Part shown: positions 5,365 to 7,449 of the stretch, one piece after another
Numbering within the stretch: position 1 is the stretch's first letter
Layout: each line of letters opens with the position of its first letter
Assembly: GCA_017394565.1 (NCBI GenBank)
Contig: JAFPXW010000418.1
Coordinates: 1 to 7,449, forward strand
From: Oscillospiraceae bacterium
Lineage (GTDB): Bacteria; Bacillota; Clostridia; Oscillospirales; Ruminococcaceae
DNA: 7,449 bases
Direction: 5' to 3'
Notes under the pieces: model-generated
The model's database searches: none
What the model saw: only the letters and a program-made list of their open reading frames with translations
What the model was told of the DNA's origin: nothing
Made by a program: the position numbers and the translations under genes

Positions 5365-5430
5365 GAAATGAGGAACTATGGATCGCCCACAATTCCTCAT
5401 TGCTCATTTCTAATTCCCTAATTTCTCATT
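5365..5430. repeat. Degenerate 7-base repeat array with inverted arm
   Basis: ATTCCTC, ATTGCTC, ATTTCTA and ATTCCCT follow one another at 5392-5419, then after one base ATTTCTC at 5421-5427. Facing them, AATGAGGAA (5367-5375) is the exact reverse complement of TTCCTCATT (5393-5401), with a 17-base loop between. The stretch ends 5 bases before the antiporter stop codon, so it is transcribed as the 3' end of that operon. The layout, short 7-base units in opposed orientation around a unique centre, parallels the larger element at 4218-4499 although the units differ. Confidence 0.6.
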
Positions 5431-5434
5431 CGAC

Positions 5435-6385
5435 TTATCGCAGGCAGATGTACACCACATACGCCGCATAGAGTGCGATCATCGAGCCGCCCTGCCAGCG
5501 GTTGAGGCGCTGCTTGCTCCAGCAGAACAGCCATACCAGCACCGAGAAGCCGATGAGGACTGCCAGATCGACCGCGTTTTCGGTCGTGAAGGTCATCGGC
5601 GAGATCGCACCGGAAATGCCGAGTACCATCAGGATATTGAAGATATTCGAGCCGATGACGTTGCCCAGCGCCATATCGACTTCCTGCTTCTTGGCAGCCA
5701 CGGCGGAAGTCACCAGCTCCGGCAGGGAGGTACCGAATGCCACGATCGTCAGACCGATCAGGTTGTCCGACATCCCGAAGGCCGAGGCAATGGCGGAAGC
5801 CGAATCGACAACGAAATTGCCGCCGAAAATGATCGCCGCCGCACCGCCGATGATGTAGAGGATGCACTGCCAGATCGGCAGGATCTTGCCGGTGTCCTCC
5901 GCATCGGCGCTGGCGCTTGCCTTACGCGCCTTCATCGCGGACATGACCATCCACACGAGGAATGCCGCGAAGCAAGCCAGCAGGATGCCGCCCTCGAGGT
6001 GTCCGACCAGCATTCCCGTCAGTCCGAAGATCAGCAGCAGTACGGCTGCACCGACGGAGATGGGGTATTCCTTGAGCAGTGTCGACTTCTGCACGGTCAG
6101 GGGGCAGAGGACGGCACAGACACCGCACACGATCATCAGATTGAAGATATTCGAGCCGACGGCATTCGCGATGGCAAGTTCATTCTTGCCGGCGAGCGCG
6201 GCGCTGACCGATACAGAGGTTTCCGGCAGGGAAGTACCCATCGCCACGATCGTCAGACCGATGATGAGCGACGGCACCTTCAGCATTTTTGCGACGCTCG
6301 ACGCACCGTCCACGAAGAAATCAGCACCCTTGACCAGCAGCACAAAGCCGAGGATCAGCAGTCCGAATTGCAGTAATAATCCCAT
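5435..6385 (-). CDS. Calcium/sodium antiporter (CaCA family, YrbG-like)
   Basis: 316 residues, a normal length for bacterial CaCA exchangers, with about ten hydrophobic membrane segments in two inverted halves. Each half carries the ion-binding alpha repeat: GLTIVAMGTSLPET (43-56, E55) with NAVGSNIFN (74-82), and GLTIVAFGTSLPEL (211-224, E223) with GNVIGSNIFN (241-250). The two glutamates and the GSN asparagines are those that coordinate ions in the family. A hydrophilic loop at about 151-168 (KARKASASADAEDTGK) divides the halves and is expected on the cytoplasmic side. The family exports Ca2+ in exchange for Na+ (sometimes H+ or K+); the actual ions cannot be read from sequence. Its ATG at 6385 is 7 bases after the kinase stop codon, and its GAGG (6391-6394) overlaps that stop, so it is the second gene of the operon and probably translationally coupled. 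Confidence 0.93.
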   Translation of the reverse strand: MGLLLQFGLLILGFVLLVKGADFFVDGASSVAKMLKVPSLIIGLTIVAMGTSLPETSVSVSAALAGKNELAIANAVGSNIFNLMIVCGVCAVLCPLTVQKSTLLKEYPISVGAAVLLLIFGLTGMLVGHLEGGILLACFAAFLVWMVMSAMKARKASASADAEDTGKILPIWQCILYIIGGAAAIIFGGNFVVDSASAIASAFGMSDNLIGLTIVAFGTSLPELVTSAVAAKKQEVDMALGNVIGSNIFNILMVLGISGAISPMTFTTENAVDLAVLIGFSVLVWLFCWSKQRLNRWQGGSMIALYAAYVVYICLR

Positions 6386-6392
6386 AGTGACC

Positions 6393-7226
6393 TCACTTTC
6401 TGAGCGACTCGATCAGCATGGGCAGCGCGGTCTCAAACTTCACGCCGTACCAATGGCTGTCGTCACCGAGGGTGTTTTCGATGCACTGCACGGTGTAATC
6501 TGCCGCGAGCTTTGCGGCATCGAATGCAGAAAAACCGCGCAGATACGCGCCAACGAATGCCGACGCATACACATCGCCCGTGCCGTGGCAGCCGCGTTCG
6601 ATACGCTTGTGCTCGTAGTAGCGCACCTGACCGTTTTCGGAGACGATCACGCCGGTCGTTTCGGGCTTGTAGGTCACGCCGGTGAGGATGATGACCTTGG
6701 CACCGGCAGAGGTCATTTTGTCGAGGATCTCCTGAATGTAGGCTTCATCGTAGGTTTCGCGGTATGGGGTATCCGTGAGCAGGCAGGCCTCCGTCAGGTT
6801 CGGGAGAATGACATCCGCGCCGAAGCACAGGGGCTTCATGGCGTTCACATAGTCCATATCGAAGATGCTGTAGAGGACGCCGTTGTCCGCCATCGCCGGA
6901 TCAACGAAGGTCATGGCGCCGTCCTTGCGGAGCTTTGCGAAAATGTCCTGCACAATGCTGATCTGCCGGATCGAGCCTAAATATCCGGTATAGATGGCAT
7001 CGAACAGGATGCCTTCCTTCTGCCAGTGTGCGGCGATGGCAGGCATATCCTCCGTGAGATCGCGGAAGGTGTATCCCTTGAAGCCGCCGGTATGCGTGGA
7101 AAGAACCGCCGACGGCAGGATGCAGGTCTCCGCACCGGTCGCCGAAAGGATGGGGAGTGCCGCTGTCAGCGAGCATTGCCCGACGCAGGAGATGTCCTGA
7201 ATGGTCAGGACTTTTGGGTAGTTCAT
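6393..7226 (-). CDS. pdxY: Pyridoxal/pyridoxamine kinase (PdxY type)
   Basis: 277 residues, the normal length for PdxK/PdxY kinases of the ribokinase fold. It should phosphorylate pyridoxal, pyridoxamine or pyridoxine with ATP in the cytoplasm to salvage vitamin B6 cofactor. Visible family features: QDISCVGQCSL near the N-terminus (10-20); PSAVLSTHTGGF (38-49), the substrate lid region; FVDPAMADNG (107-116); ILPNLTEA (140-147) with N143 and E146; and the anion hole GCHGTGDVYASAF (212-224) with catalytic base D218. Start ATG 7226 has GGAGGT 7 bases upstream. It is first in an operon with the calcium/sodium antiporter. The leader contains a weak ATCAG/CTGAT hairpin (7241-7257) just before the ribosome binding site, with no recognisable riboswitch. 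Which B6 vitamer is preferred, and so PdxY rather than PdxK, cannot be settled from sequence alone. Confidence 0.88.
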   Translation of the reverse strand: MNYPKVLTIQDISCVGQCSLTAALPILSATGAETCILPSAVLSTHTGGFKGYTFRDLTEDMPAIAAHWQKEGILFDAIYTGYLGSIRQISIVQDIFAKLRKDGAMTFVDPAMADNGVLYSIFDMDYVNAMKPLCFGADVILPNLTEACLLTDTPYRETYDEAYIQEILDKMTSAGAKVIILTGVTYKPETTGVIVSENGQVRYYEHKRIERGCHGTGDVYASAFVGAYLRGFSAFDAAKLAADYTVQCIENTLGDDSHWYGVKFETALPMLIESLRK

Positions 7227-7292
7227 AAATCGTACCTCCGATCAGAATCGCGCTGATTATTTTTATATAATTGGAAATGCTTGCGCGGTACT

Positions 7293-7321
7293 ATTATAGC
7301 ATATTCCGGCGTAGAAGTCAA
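7293..7321 (-). promoter_or_regulatory. Sigma-A promoter of the kinase-antiporter operon
   Basis: On the minus strand TTGACT (-35, 7316-7321), a 17-base spacer, and perfect TATAAT (-10, 7293-7298) with an extended -10 TGC. Transcription should start near 7286, giving a leader of about 60 bases. The ten bases ending at the -10 box (ATGCTATAAT) are identical to those of the alarmone synthetase promoter. Confidence 0.87.
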
Positions 7322-7361
7322 GGTTTTCGGGAGAACGGCGCACCGGTTCCCCGATTCGATT

Positions 7362-7402
7362 AAAAAATCCGAACCGCCGGCAACTTCGCGTTACCGGCGG
7401 CT
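7362..7402 (-). terminator. Probable intrinsic terminator of a gene beyond the right edge
   Basis: CCGCCGG (7374-7380) pairs with CCGGCGG (7394-7400), and an inner AAC/GTT (7382-7384 / 7390-7392) extends the stem around a TTCGC loop. Read on the minus strand the hairpin is followed, after a few bases, by six T residues (7367-7362). The gap between stem and U-run is a little longer than ideal. It would end a leftward transcript entering from the right and insulate the kinase promoter. Confidence 0.6.
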
Positions 7403-7449
7403 CTCTCATGATAGATAGGATTGGGAATCTGCAAGATCAATAGCGGAAC

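Noticed and set aside
5862..6980. Open frame of 372 codons on the plus strand
   Set aside because: It spans antisense parts of both the antiporter and kinase genes, which have strong motifs on the other strand.
7344..7376. Alternative pairing CGGTTC/GAACCG overlapping the right-edge terminator, suggesting an attenuator
   Set aside because: It pairs sequence downstream of the terminator on the transcribed strand, so it could not form before termination, and no leader peptide or ligand domain is seen.
7406..7449. Possible last 13 codons of a leftward gene ending in TGA just before the right-edge hairpin
   Set aside because: The frame reads SAIDLADSQSYLS and its position fits a gene end followed by a terminator, but it is too short to identify and other frames are also open.

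Overview
The window is typical low-GC-phylum (Firmicutes) DNA of a GC-rich gut or rumen clostridial type. GGAGG ribosome binding sites precede most genes and the promoters are near-consensus sigma-A promoters, three of four with an extended -10 TGC. A secreted dockerin protein with Ruminococcus-style dockerin wording (LLGRTD, VFDLALMKR) makes a Ruminococcus-like Oscillospiraceae member the best guess. This is inference from gene content; no rRNA or other taxonomic marker is present.

Layout, left to right. Positions 1-593 hold a leftward two-gene operon: a DUF2975 membrane protein followed, 14 bases later, by the first 18 codons of a small YozG-like helix-turn-helix regulator that runs off the left edge. 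A divergent promoter region (565-692) with a small palindrome separates it from a rightward pair: a secreted dockerin-expansin (752-1600), then, after only 38 bases and no visible terminator, an 858-residue protein (1639-4215). That protein joins a TetM/EF-G-like ribosomal GTPase to a C-terminal NYN endonuclease domain of the YacP/Rae1 type. A 282-base nested inverted repeat (4218-4499) fills the gap to the convergent leftward gene almost exactly and carries a likely terminator at its centre. Next is a small alarmone synthetase (4502-5173, leftward) with its own promoter. Between it and the next gene lie an intrinsic terminator and a second patch of degenerate 7-base repeats. The right third is a leftward two-gene operon: pyridoxal/pyridoxamine kinase (6393-7226), then a calcium/sodium antiporter (5435-6385), with a strong promoter at 7293-7321. 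The right edge holds a hairpin that probably terminates a gene beyond the window.

The most notable object is the GTPase-nuclease fusion. TetM-like proteins enter the ribosomal A site, and Rae1 is known in Bacillus subtilis as a ribosome-dependent nuclease that cuts mRNA in the A site. One chain holding both suggests a factor that docks on the ribosome and cuts mRNA there. The TetM loop that displaces tetracycline is replaced, so a plain tetracycline-resistance label would probably be wrong. Secondary points of interest are the dockerin-expansin with one good calcium loop and the palindromic 7-base-repeat elements between genes.
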